Below, in pieces: positions 1 through 7,554 of a stretch of DNA of 13,490 bases; the stretch's first letter is position 1; each line of letters begins with the position of its first letter. The notes under the pieces were generated by a model. It saw only the letters and a program-made list of their open reading frames with translations. It ran no database searches and had not been told where the DNA came from. This stretch comes from Armatimonadota bacterium (GTDB lineage: Bacteria; Armatimonadota; Zipacnadia; Zipacnadales; UBA11051), in the NCBI GenBank assembly GCA_003542955.1, contig DPJP01000141.1, forward strand, positions 43,030-56,519, written 5' to 3'. A program made the translations under genes and the position numbers.

Positions 1-3000
1 TCGAGCGTGAACGGCTTGCTGAGGAATGCGTCGATGCGGGCCATCAGCTTCGCGCGTGCCTCCTCCGACAGCATCGCGCCGCTGGCGACGATGATCGGGA
101 TGTCGGGGTCGGTCTCGCGCAGCATGCCGATGCACGTCTCTCCATCCATTCTGGGCATGATCAGGTCAAGCAGCACGAGGTCGATGTCGGCGCGATGCTG
201 CGCGAACAGCTCGAGGGCCTCGATGCCGTCACCGGCAATGAGCGTGCGGTGACCGTGGTGCTCGATGATATCAGCGGCCAGGCGCGCCACCGCGGGTTCA
301 TCATCGACCACCAGCACCGTGAGCAGACTGCGGTCGGCCGGCGTCGGCCCCCGCTCGGGTTCTGAAGCCTCGGCCTCTCCGACAGACGGCAGGTAGACCT
401 CGATCACTGTGCCCTTCTCCTCCTGTGTGTCGACGCGCACGAACCCGCCGTGGGCCTGGACGATGCTATAGACGACGGCCAGGCCAAGGCCGCTATGCTC
501 GGCACGCGGCTTGGTCGTGTGGAATGGCTCGAAGATGTGGCCGAGGTCTTCCTCCGGAATGCCCGTACCGGTGTCAACCACGGCGATGAGGACGTAGTCG
601 CCGCGTCCCTCGACGCCGTGCACATGCTCGAGCGGTCCGTCGATGGTGCTGTTGCGCGCCAGAATCGTGAGCGTCCCGCTCTCGCTCATTGCCTCAATCG
701 CGTTGAGCCCCAGGTTGACGACGACCTGCTCGATCTGATGGGGGGCCGCCCGGATGGTATGCAGGTCCGGGGCGACGCACGTGTTCAGCTCGACGTTGTG
801 CGGAAGCGCGTCGGCAAGGGTGCGCGCGGCAGCCTCGACAAGCGGTCCCGGAGCGACGGGCTCGTGGTCGGGTTGGACGCGGCGGCTGAACGCGAGCAGG
901 CGCTCGACGAGACCGGCGCCGCGGGCGCACGCGCGGCTCATCTGCTCGAGGTCCGCGGCCGTCTTCTCATCAATGTCGTCGCAGGCGAGCATCAACGACA
1001 TCCTGCCCATGATCGCGGTGAGGATGTTGTTGAAGTCATGGGCCACCCCCGCGGCGAGCAGGCCGATAGCCTCCCTCTTCTGCACCTCGCGCAGTCGACT
1101 CTCGAGATTGTGGCGCTCGGTGAGATCGACCCCGATAGCGATGATGAAGCTGAGGTCACCCGACGGCTCGAAGACGGGCATGCTGTGGCACTCGACGACA
1201 ATCGGGCTCCCGTCCCTGGGCTGCACTCGCATCATGTGCACCGTCGGCTGCGGATCCAGGCAGAACTCGTTGAACATCCGCCCCGCGGATGCGCGGTCCT
1301 CCGGCGGCACAAATGCCTCGACATACTCGACACCGACTATCTCCCCGGGGCCATAGCCCGTGGCGCGCAGGAACGCCTCGTTTGCCATGGCGACACGGCC
1401 GTCGGGCTCGACGGCCACGAAGAACGTGGGCGAGTTCTGGATGATGGCGTTACTGAAGTCGCGCTCCTTCCGCAACTCGTGCTCGGCCATCTCCCGATAC
1501 GTGATATCCAGCATCACGCCGACAATGCCGGCGACCTGCCCCGCGGCGTCATTGAATGTAGCCCTGTTGAAGATGTAAGAGCGGCGCACTCCGTCGGCAC
1601 ACTGGGCGGGCGCCTCATACGTCTGCGCCCCCGCATGGCGTAGCAGGTCGAGATCATGTGCGTGGTAGACCTCCGCCAGGTCCGGCGGCATGCGACTGCC
1701 GAAGTCAAACGGCGACCGGCCGATGATCTCCTCGACCGGCAGGCCCAGAATGGTCTCGGCGAACGCGCGGTTGCAGCCGATGTAGATGCCATCGGCATTC
1801 TTGTAGAAAACGGGGCTGCCGATGGTGTCGAGAAGCGTGCTCGAGAACTCGAGATTGCTCCGCAGGCGCTCCTCGGCCAGCCGGCGCTCCGTCACGTCGA
1901 TGCCGACCGACTGGTACTCGGTGATCCGGCCGTCTTCGTCGAACACGGCACGGGTCGTCCATCTGTGCCAGCGGGGATCGCCCGCCGGCGTCGTTGCCCT
2001 GGCCTCGTGGCAGAGGGTATCCGAATGCGGCGTCAGCGCCGCGATCCGACGCCGCAAGTCGTCCCCCCGCTCGGGCGCGACTAGTTCCATCGCGTCGCGA
2101 CCGTTGAGTGCATCCGCGCTGCATCCCAACTCGTGGGCCAGTTGCGGATTGGCGAAGATGATCCTGCAGTCCGGATCATAGCGGCATAGCCGGGCAGGCA
2201 TGCTCTCGACGAGGGTGCGGTACCGGCGCTCGCTCTCCTCCAGTGCCCTGCGCGCGCGCGTCACGTCGGTGATGTCATGCGAGTAGATCGCGATCTGCAC
2301 CACTGCGCCGTGCTCGTTGAAGACCGGGTAGACGCTGTTGTGATAGAGCCGCCCGTTGGCCTCGTCCTCGAAGCTGATCGGTCCGTACTCCGCGATCGCC
2401 TGCTCCGCCACCTGCTTGCGTACGGCCGCAACATCGGGGGGAAAGAACTCGTACGCACACCGGCCGACCATCTGCTCGGGCGTCATCCCTACGTGCCCGG
2501 CGGCCGTCTCGTTCACCGCGACGAAAGTGCCGTCAGGTTCGAGCAGAACTGCCACGTCGGTGGTCGCATCGAGCATCGCGCGGATGGTCTGTTCGCTGTT
2601 GCGGAGGTGTTCCACGGCCTGGACGCGGGCGACGGCGCCGCCGATCTGCCCGGCGATCGCCTCGACGGCTGCGCGCGCATACTCCGGCACGGTGTTGGCG
2701 GTGTGCGAGCCGAGGTTCAGCAACGCGACAAACTGCCCGTCATGGCGGACCGGGACGACCGCGACAGCGAGCAGGCCCTCGCTCGCGTAGGGTGTCTCAT
2801 TCGGCAGGGGCATGTCGCCAACAGCCGCATAGAGAGGATCAGTGCTGAGCGCGAGGGCGGCATGAGGACTGCCCGCCGGCAGATACGCCGCCGCCTCCAC
2901 AAACCCCTCACCGACGCCGTCGTGTACACGCAGGCGCAGCCCCCCGGCCCCATCGATCGCGTACACTCCCCCGCAGTCCATCTCCGACACGTCCATAGCC

Positions 3001-3515
3001 GCCTGCAGGCAGAGTCCGAGGGCTTCGTCGAGGTCGTTGGTGGCATTGAGCGCCATGCTCAGGTCACGCTGCGCCCGTACGAGCTTCTCGACACGGGAGC
3101 GGGCGGTGACATCGCGGGCGATGCCGAGGATCACCATCCGCCCGTCAACCTCGACGGGCTGACTGCTGATCTCCGCGATGAAGGATGTGCCGTCCTTGCG
3201 CCGAAGAACAAGCTCATCCGGCCCAACCGGGCGTCGCGCCGCGGCCCTGGCCAGCAACGCCAGCGCCCTCGGTCTCCCATCGACCGGCAGCAGTGCAGCC
3301 ACATCGAGGAAGGACTTCCCGATCAGCTCCTCGCGTGGAAACCCGACCATCGCCTCGGCGGCACGGTTGCCGTCGAGGAACACGCCGCGCGCATCGCAGA
3401 GGAAGTAGGCATCCGGGGCGTGCTCGAAGAGCGTGCGCAACCACGGCCCATCCTCGACGAAGCGCCTGTCGCGCGGCGTAGCCCTCCGGCCTCGCCACCA
3501 GTCCATCAAGCCCAT
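1..3515 (-). CDS. Hybrid sensor histidine kinase, 5 PAS + GAF + HisKA + HATPase + receiver (3' end beyond window)
   Basis: A signalling kinase that autophosphorylates on histidine and passes phosphate to its own receiver domain. The minus frame is open from 3515 to the window edge, 1,171 residues so far. Domains in order: PAS about 27-140; GAF about 150-295; PAS about 302-416; PAS about 429-545; PAS about 552-675; PAS about 682-803. Next come HisKA with H-box GVAHDFNNILTAI (His826), HATPase with N-box near 939, G1 box DTGTGIPEED near 980, F-box IFEPFHTTK and G2 box HSGLGL near 1007. The receiver begins TVLVVDDEP at about 1066, with phospho-acceptor Asp1117 in LLDLIMP and conserved Lys1167 in SKPF. 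Only the last 10-15 residues should be missing. No signal peptide or membrane helix is visible, so it is probably cytoplasmic. An in-frame TAG at 3531-3533 fixes the start near ATG 3515, preceded by GGGGGA. The stimulus and target regulator are not identifiable. Confidence 0.95.
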   Translation of the reverse strand, partial: MGLMDWWRGRRATPRDRRFVEDGPWLRTLFEHAPDAYFLCDARGVFLDGNRAAEAMVGFPREELIGKSFLDVAALLPVDGRPRALALLARAAARRPVGPDELVLRRKDGTSFIAEISSQPVEVDGRMVILGIARDVTARSRVEKLVRAQRDLSMALNATNDLDEALGLCLQAAMDVSEMDCGGVYAIDGAGGLRLRVHDGVGEGFVEAAAYLPAGSPHAALALSTDPLYAAVGDMPLPNETPYASEGLLAVAVVPVRHDGQFVALLNLGSHTANTVPEYARAAVEAIAGQIGGAVARVQAVEHLRNSEQTIRAMLDATTDVAVLLEPDGTFVAVNETAAGHVGMTPEQMVGRCAYEFFPPDVAAVRKQVAEQAIAEYGPISFEDEANGRLYHNSVYPVFNEHGAVVQIAIYSHDITDVTRARRALEESERRYRTLVESMPARLCRYDPDCRIIFANPQLAHELGCSADALNGRDAMELVAPERGDDLRRRIAALTPHSDTLCHEARATTPAGDPRWHRWTTRAVFDEDGRITEYQSVGIDVTERRLAEERLRSNLEFSSTLLDTIGSPVFYKNADGIYIGCNRAFAETILGLPVEEIIGRSPFDFGSRMPPDLAEVYHAHDLDLLRHAGAQTYEAPAQCADGVRRSYIFNRATFNDAAGQVAGIVGVMLDITYREMAEHELRKERDFSNAIIQNSPTFFVAVEPDGRVAMANEAFLRATGYGPGEIVGVEYVEAFVPPEDRASAGRMFNEFCLDPQPTVHMMRVQPRDGSPIVVECHSMPVFEPSGDLSFIIAIGVDLTERHNLESRLREVQKREAIGLLAAGVAHDFNNILTAIMGRMSLMLACDDIDEKTAADLEQMSRACARGAGLVERLLAFSRRVQPDHEPVAPGPLVEAAARTLADALPHNVELNTCVAPDLHTIRAAPHQIEQVVVNLGLNAIEAMSESGTLTILARNSTIDGPLEHVHGVEGRGDYVLIAVVDTGTGIPEEDLGHIFEPFHTTKPRAEHSGLGLAVVYSIVQAHGGFVRVDTQEEKGTVIEVYLPSVGEAEASEPERGPTPADRSLLTVLVVDDEPAVARLAADIIEHHGHRTLIAGDGIEALELFAQHRADIDLVLLDLIMPRMDGETCIGMLRETDPDIPIIVASGAMLSEEARAKLMARIDAFLSKPFTL

Positions 3516-3576
3516 CAAAGGTCCCCCATACTACAGCCGAGACGTCCGTGTCGGAGGGTGCGCCGCCTCTGTTGCC

Positions 3577-3607
3577 CGGCCGCGCGCTCCCTGTATGCCC
3601 GCGGCCG
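3577..3607. repeat. Inverted repeat, 8-bp arms (CGGCCGCG / CGCGGCCG), 15-base loop
   Basis: The arms at 3577-3584 and 3600-3607 are exact reverse complements. It lies about 60 bases upstream of the kinase start. It could form a stem in the leader mRNA or be a protein-binding site. In DNA this GC-rich, chance is also possible. Confidence 0.4.
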
Positions 3608-3631
3608 TGACCGCCCCCGGAGTGCCGGCCG

Positions 3632-3655
3632 CTCGGCGCCCGACCCGTCGCCGAG
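3632..3655. repeat. Inverted repeat, 7-bp arms (CTCGGCG / CGCCGAG), 10-base loop
   Basis: The arms at 3632-3638 and 3649-3655 pair exactly. It is the middle of three inverted repeats in the kinase leader. There is no U-tract on either side, so it is not called a terminator. Confidence 0.35.
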
Positions 3656-3696
3656 TCTGTCGGCAAGTGGAGCGTGCACGGGAGCATTGGCGACCG

Positions 3697-3714
3697 GCGC
3701 GGGCGCGCCCGCGC
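3697..3714. repeat. 18-bp perfect GC palindrome
   Basis: The sequence GCGCGGGCGCGCCCGCGC is its own reverse complement with no loop. It lies about 105 bases past the stop of the ThuA-family gene and about 180 bases before the kinase start. A loop-free palindrome fits a dimeric-protein operator better than a hairpin terminator. No T-run follows it. Confidence 0.5.
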
Positions 3715-3819
3715 GGGGCGGGGCACATCGAAAACTGACAAACACCACAGAGTACTACATCGGCACCACAGACGCCTAGCTTGAGACCATTTTCGTCCGC
3801 TGCGCCTGTCAAACCACCG

Positions 3820-4557
3820 TTACCCGTCAGCCCGGAGCTGCTCGAGGGGCTCGACGTTGCCGAACACCGGTGTCGGGCCCGCAACCGGCGCCGCCCAGCG
3901 CACCGCGTTGTAGATCACCCGCTGCACGTTCTCATCCCCGAAGATAGGGAAGGTCTCATGACCGGGCCGGAAATAGAAGACTCTCCCCGCGCCCCTGAAG
4001 TAGCAGATGCCGGAGCGGAAGACCTCGCCGCCGGCGAACCAACTGATGAAGACGGTCTGATCCGGTGGCGGAATGTCGTGTCGCTCTCCATACATCTCGG
4101 TACACGGGAGTTCGAAGTACTCGCCGAGACCTTCGGCAATCGGATGCCCCGGCTCGATCACCCATAGCCGTTCCTTCTCACCGATGTCACGCCACTTCAG
4201 CCTGCATGAGGTCCCCAGCAGGCGCTTGAGCACCGTGCAGTTGTGGGCGGAGTGCAGGGCGATGAAACCCATGCCCTCGAGGATGCGCGCATGGACCCGC
4301 TCGCACACCTCCGCGCACACCTCCGCGTGGGCAACGTGCGCCCACCATATCAACACATCGGTGCTCTCGAGGACCTCCGCGGGCAAACCGTTCTCGGGCT
4401 CGTCGAGGGTGGCGGTGCGCACCTGCAGATCGGGCCTGCGGCGCAGTGGGGCGGCAATCGCTTCGTGGATGCCATCGGGGTAGACGGCCCTGACCGCTCC
4501 GTCCTGTTGCTCGTGGCGGAACTCGTTCCAGACGGTGACACGGATGAGGTCGGGCAT
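3820..4557 (-). CDS. thuA: ThuA-like protein (trehalose-utilization family), 245 aa
   Basis: Cytoplasmic protein of the ThuA family, a glutamine-amidotransferase-like alpha/beta fold. In rhizobia, thuA acts with thuB, a Gfo/Idh/MocA dehydrogenase, in using trehalose and related disaccharides through keto-sugar intermediates; the exact reaction of ThuA is not settled. Visible family motifs: [10 protein letters not shown] at 7-16, YPDGIH at 26-31, TLDEPENGL near 50-58, IWWAHVAH at 70-77, LHSAH at 101-105, [13 protein letters not shown] at 120-132, EMYGE at 154-158, [12 protein letters not shown] at 172-183 and [12 protein letters not shown] at 195-206. Length is normal for the family. The open frame extends 23 codons further upstream, but ATG 4557 has GGAGGA 8 bases ahead and begins the conserved region. 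It lies 125 bases after the ATPase gene on the same strand, so it may be cotranscribed with it or have its own promoter. The family call is strong; the substrate is unknown. Confidence 0.92.
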   Translation of the reverse strand: MPDLIRVTVWNEFRHEQQDGAVRAVYPDGIHEAIAAPLRRRPDLQVRTATLDEPENGLPAEVLESTDVLIWWAHVAHAEVCAEVCERVHARILEGMGFIALHSAHNCTVLKRLLGTSCRLKWRDIGEKERLWVIEPGHPIAEGLGEYFELPCTEMYGERHDIPPPDQTVFISWFAGGEVFRSGICYFRGAGRVFYFRPGHETFPIFGDENVQRVIYNAVRWAAPVAGPTPVFGNVEPLEQLRADG

Positions 4558-4565
4558 TGGGGTGG

Positions 4566-4571
4566 TCCTCC
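4566..4571 (-). promoter_or_regulatory. Ribosome binding site fixing the thuA-like start
   Basis: GGAGGA on the minus strand lies 8 bases upstream of ATG 4557. It supports this start over the in-frame ATG at 4626, whose extra residues do not match the family. Confidence 0.7.
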
Positions 4572-4682
4572 GCTCGGGCTGGTCGAGGGTGGTCTGCAGG
4601 CAAGACCTTCGTCCGCGGGAGGCCAAGTCCTGCCGTCGACCAACTGCATACCCTCTACAGGTAGTCTGGCGGCCTGACGCCG

Positions 4683-7319
4683 CTACTCAACGTCGTTACC
4701 GTATTTTGCCCTCTTCAGCTTGTAGGGCTCGGGGCCGCCCTCTAGGTGTCGCACGATCTCGGGGCGTACAGAAGGCAGTTCCAGCGCGCCAGCGGTGGAG
4801 AGGTGGCCACCATCCTCGTCCGCCACAAGCACAACATAGTTGTCAGCGTCACCAGCGACCGCCAGTGTCGAGTTGTGAGTCGTGAACACGAACTGCCGGG
4901 CTTCCTTCGCATCCCTAACTGGCCCAACAATGTCATCCCACACCCCGCGAATATCGAGGGAGTCCTCGGGCTGGTCGATCACGACGGGGTCTGTTCCATC
5001 AGCGAGTGCCAGAATGGTCAGTGCAGAGCACTTCTGTCCCACTGACAACGCATGAATCGCTCTGAACTCGCCGCCAGTGCCCGCACGGTAGAGTACCATC
5101 GCAACGTCACGGGGCACGTGCGTGTACTCCCACGACAGCAGCTTCTCGATAGCCACTCGATCGTCACCTGCCAGCCCAAGCACCAAACGCTCGGCCTGCC
5201 CATGGGTGATCTGAGCCAGGTCGCCGAGAGCCACGCTGTCTTGCTCGATGACGAGCGACACCAACCGCGATACCCCCACGCGATCCACGACCGCCTGCAG
5301 CGCGTCACCCCGGCATCCGGTCCGCGCGTCCACAAGGGCTTGCAGGTATGTCTCCATGTTCGCCCCCCTGCGCACCTCGACCTTAAGGCCGAGACCCGAA
5401 CTCTTCGTCAGAGCCGCGAACCTCTCTTCTCGCGCTGCCGATACGGCCTCGTCGGCACGATGCCACTCGCCGAGAAGCGCGCGGCGCTCTGCCTGGAGTG
5501 TCGGAAGCCGCTCAGACGCCTTGCGCCTGTCTGCGACGGCCCTTGTCTCCTCAGCCAACTGCTTCTCGAGCTTGACTTGCTCAGCCCGCAGATTGGCGTC
5601 GTCGATCTGGAGTTCTCTCATCTCTGCGGCATGGGCCTGCTGGGCCGTGACGTACTCAGCCTCATACTCACCGCGGATCGCTCTGACTTCGCCGAGCGAG
5701 TTCTGCACTTGGGCGGACAACTCGGCCAGGACCCGCCCGTATTCGCCTGACGTTCTCTCGCACAGTTCCACGCATCGGCGGATGGCGTCGTCATTCGCCG
5801 CTTCGGTGGAGTCGTCTGCAGGGACCGTGGGCCATGCATAGGAGTCCAGACCAGCGATCGCGGCGCGCAGAGCATCAATGACATTCTCGTGGTAGCGTAT
5901 GGCATCGTCGATCATCGCGCGCTTCTTGTTGGCCCACGCCATCGCGCGCACGACCGGGCTATCGGTTGCCTGCCGAATGCTCTCCAGACGTTCTCCCAGT
6001 TGTTTGATGCGAGACTCGTCCTCCTCGAGCCCCTCTCTCGCACGCAGGGCAGCAGCAAGCTGCGTATCGCTCTGCCTGAACCTGGATAGCAGCTCTGCGG
6101 TGGGACCTGGGGCATCGACTGCACACAGGTTGTCCAGCCATGCGGTGCGGCTGGCGTCGTCCTCGACCGTGAGAATCACCTCACGCTGGCTGAAAGCCAC
6201 CAGCGGGAGCAAAGCTGCGGGCGAGGTGCTGATGCTCTCCGATGTCTCTACGTTCACCGTCTCCACTGGGTTCGAGTCCCCGTCATAGGTTCGCGTCACG
6301 CGGTACCTATCACCGAGGCGATCTCGGAAGTCGACAATCACCATGCCGCCGAGGCCCAGGCGCCTCTCTAGCTTACGCTGATGGTCTTCTCTCACCGGAC
6401 GTAAGGCTGCTTGCGCGTGCGTTGGCTCTTGGCAGAGCCCGAAGCGGAGGAACTCCACTACCAGCGATTTGCCTACTCCCTTGCCCCCGATAATCGCGTT
6501 CAGTCCTTCATGGAACTCCACTGTCAACCCGTCCAGGAAGCCGCCGGCCACCTCGATGCGCTCAATCCTCGGATAGGCAGTCCGCGGGAGTTCCCCGTCG
6601 ACGCGAATTCGCGTCCTTGGGTCCGCAAAACACTGGCGCAAGGCCTCGAAGGACACCTCCTCGACTTTGAAGAGCGAACACCCCTTGCCTATTGCGTCGA
6701 CGGTGTGCTTTCCATTGGCGTCTGTTGCGCCCCCGTCCGAGGCCCGATAGGTCGCCAGATGCTCAAGATACTCGCGCGACTTCTCCGCATACTCGGCAGC
6801 CTTCAGGGCCCGACTTTGCAGCACGTCATCCCTGAACTTCCCGCGGGCGCCGCCGCATATGCCCTGGTTGCTGTCAGGATGGGGCAGCACGGCGAGTCCG
6901 CCCTTGTCCGCGATGGTCTCGATAGTGACGCGCGGGGTCTTGTCGCAATAGCTGGTTTCGCTCCCTGGTTCGCCCTCCATATCCAGTTTCTGCAGCAGGG
7001 CCTCGATGGCCAGATGGCCGAACTCAGGCGCGAATATGCCGATGATGTGAAACAGGCCCTTCTTGCCGGCGGGCACCGATATCTCCACTCCCGGGAACAC
7101 GGTCAGGCCTGTGCCTCTCGCGGCTTCATCTACCAGATGGATACCTGCAGCCGTGTTGTGGTCCGTTACAGCGATTGCGGCGATGTCACTGTCCACGCAG
7201 TGCTCCACAATCGCGGCAGCTACACTCCTTTCCGTGGCTCCCCCTTCGCGGCGAAAGCAGGCGGACGCCCACGTGTGGACGTGCAAGTCCATCCTCACCC
7301 AGCGGAGTCCAGTTCCCAT
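4683..7319 (-). CDS. PHP-domain / SMC-like AAA ATPase fusion (TrlF-like architecture), 878 aa
   Basis: A PHP metal-dependent phosphoesterase fused to an SMC/Rad50-type ABC ATPase. Counting from 7319: PHP motif I DLHVHT (Asp11, His13, His15), motif II TDHN (Asp53, His54), motif III GVEIS (Glu79), FHIIGIF (His101) and LPHPD (His147). The ATPase has Walker A GGKGVGKS at 278-285, a charged, helix-rich probable coiled coil at about 413-638, signature LSVGQ at 758-762, Walker [12 protein letters not shown] at 779-789 and H-loop TTHN at 813-816. The tail [15 protein letters not shown] matches this ATPase class. All key residues seem intact. PHP domains hydrolyse phosphoesters; SMC-like heads dimerise on ATP, often on nucleic acid. 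I recall such fusions being annotated as TrlF-family AAA-like ATPases. A role in nucleic-acid processing or defence is inference. Codon use looks less GC3-extreme than its neighbours. The start could instead be ATG 7346 (887 aa). Confidence 0.9.
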   Translation of the reverse strand: MGTGLRWVRMDLHVHTWASACFRREGGATERSVAAAIVEHCVDSDIAAIAVTDHNTAAGIHLVDEAARGTGLTVFPGVEISVPAGKKGLFHIIGIFAPEFGHLAIEALLQKLDMEGEPGSETSYCDKTPRVTIETIADKGGLAVLPHPDSNQGICGGARGKFRDDVLQSRALKAAEYAEKSREYLEHLATYRASDGGATDANGKHTVDAIGKGCSLFKVEEVSFEALRQCFADPRTRIRVDGELPRTAYPRIERIEVAGGFLDGLTVEFHEGLNAIIGGKGVGKSLVVEFLRFGLCQEPTHAQAALRPVREDHQRKLERRLGLGGMVIVDFRDRLGDRYRVTRTYDGDSNPVETVNVETSESISTSPAALLPLVAFSQREVILTVEDDASRTAWLDNLCAVDAPGPTAELLSRFRQSDTQLAAALRAREGLEEDESRIKQLGERLESIRQATDSPVVRAMAWANKKRAMIDDAIRYHENVIDALRAAIAGLDSYAWPTVPADDSTEAANDDAIRRCVELCERTSGEYGRVLAELSAQVQNSLGEVRAIRGEYEAEYVTAQQAHAAEMRELQIDDANLRAEQVKLEKQLAEETRAVADRRKASERLPTLQAERRALLGEWHRADEAVSAAREERFAALTKSSGLGLKVEVRRGANMETYLQALVDARTGCRGDALQAVVDRVGVSRLVSLVIEQDSVALGDLAQITHGQAERLVLGLAGDDRVAIEKLLSWEYTHVPRDVAMVLYRAGTGGEFRAIHALSVGQKCSALTILALADGTDPVVIDQPEDSLDIRGVWDDIVGPVRDAKEARQFVFTTHNSTLAVAGDADNYVVLVADEDGGHLSTAGALELPSVRPEIVRHLEGGPEPYKLKRAKYGNDVE

Positions 7320-7325
7320 CGCGAG

Positions 7326-7334
7326 ACTCCTCTC
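7326..7334 (-). promoter_or_regulatory. Ribosome binding site favouring ATPase start at 7319
   Basis: GAGAGGAGT on the minus strand has core AGGAG 7 bases before ATG 7319, and the PHP motif follows ten codons later. A competing site, GGGAGAGAG at 7349-7357, lies just before in-frame ATG 7346. Both starts are plausible; the stronger core favours 7319. Confidence 0.55.
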
Positions 7335-7416
7335 GTGACCTGTCATGTCTCTCTCCCTGCCGTGATTCACGGCCACAAGCGCACATACCTCCTGTGGCTT
7401 GGGTATAGACTTGGCT

Positions 7417-7428
7417 TGCACACGTGCA
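7417..7428. repeat. Short inverted repeat, possible operator
   Basis: TGCAC-AC-GTGCA sits midway between two divergent start codons, where a shared operator would be expected. It is short, so the call rests mainly on position. Confidence 0.25.
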
Positions 7429-7477
7429 GTACGCTGTCTGCGGGAGGCTCGAGTGTTGGAGGAACAAGGAATCAAGC

Positions 7478-7502
7478 TCCTCCGGGGACAATCTTAGGAG
7501 GA
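7478..7502. repeat. Inverted repeat with TCCTCC / GGAGGA arms in the plus-strand leader
   Basis: The arms at 7478-7483 and 7497-7502 pair exactly around a 13-base loop. They lie about 50 bases upstream of the exported-protein start. The anti-Shine-Dalgarno-like arm (TCCTCC) could in principle also pair with AAGGAG at 7540-7545. Confidence 0.3.
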
Positions 7503-7554
7503 CAGGGTCCCGAAGCGCCGGACCGCCCAACCAGACCCGAAGGAGACGTCCGCC

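Larger units (their letters stand above)
3516..3819. other. Intergenic leader between thuA-like gene and kinase, GC-rich
   Basis: 304 bases with no convincing gene. On the minus strand this is both the trailer of the ThuA-family gene and the leader of the kinase. It contains three inverted repeats, annotated separately, and no T-run that would make any of them a standard intrinsic terminator. A TTGACA hexamer on the minus strand (3812-3807) could be a -35 box for the kinase, but no good -10 box follows at 16-18 bases. The short arginine-rich open frames here look like GC-rich noise. Confidence 0.6.
7320..7554. other. Divergent intergenic region between the PHP-ATPase and the plus-strand operon
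   Basis: 235 bases that must carry promoters for both divergent units. Visible elements: a 12-base inverted repeat with arms TGCAC (7417-7421) and GTGCA (7424-7428), and a TCCTCC/GGAGGA inverted repeat at 7478-7483 and 7497-7502. I could not pick out a convincing -35/-10 pair on either strand. If the ATPase starts at 7346, the region is 208 bases. Confidence 0.5.

Noticed and set aside
450..1643. 397-codon open frame on the plus strand antisense to the kinase
   Set aside because: It runs opposite a frame with unmistakable kinase and PAS motifs, shows no domain of its own, and is expected from GC-rich codon bias.
3515..3748. 77-codon minus-strand frame (GTG start) ending TGA that overlaps the kinase ATG (TGATG), like a coupled leader peptide
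   Set aside because: The overlap is suggestive, but the peptide is Arg/Pro/Ala-rich noise and lacks a clear ribosome binding site. Conservation in relatives would be needed to revive it.
2277..3779. 500-codon open frame on the plus strand antisense to the kinase N-terminal half
   Set aside because: Low-complexity composition rich in Arg, His and Pro, no recognisable motif, fully antisense to PAS/GAF coding sequence.
3807..3812. TTGACA on the minus strand as a kinase promoter -35 box
   Set aside because: No acceptable -10 hexamer at the right distance; a single hexamer is too weak to annotate.
4669..4683. GCGGC-CTGAC-GCCGC hairpin at the end of the ATPase gene as a terminator
   Set aside because: Only a 5-bp stem, it overlaps the stop codon and no T-run follows on the minus strand.
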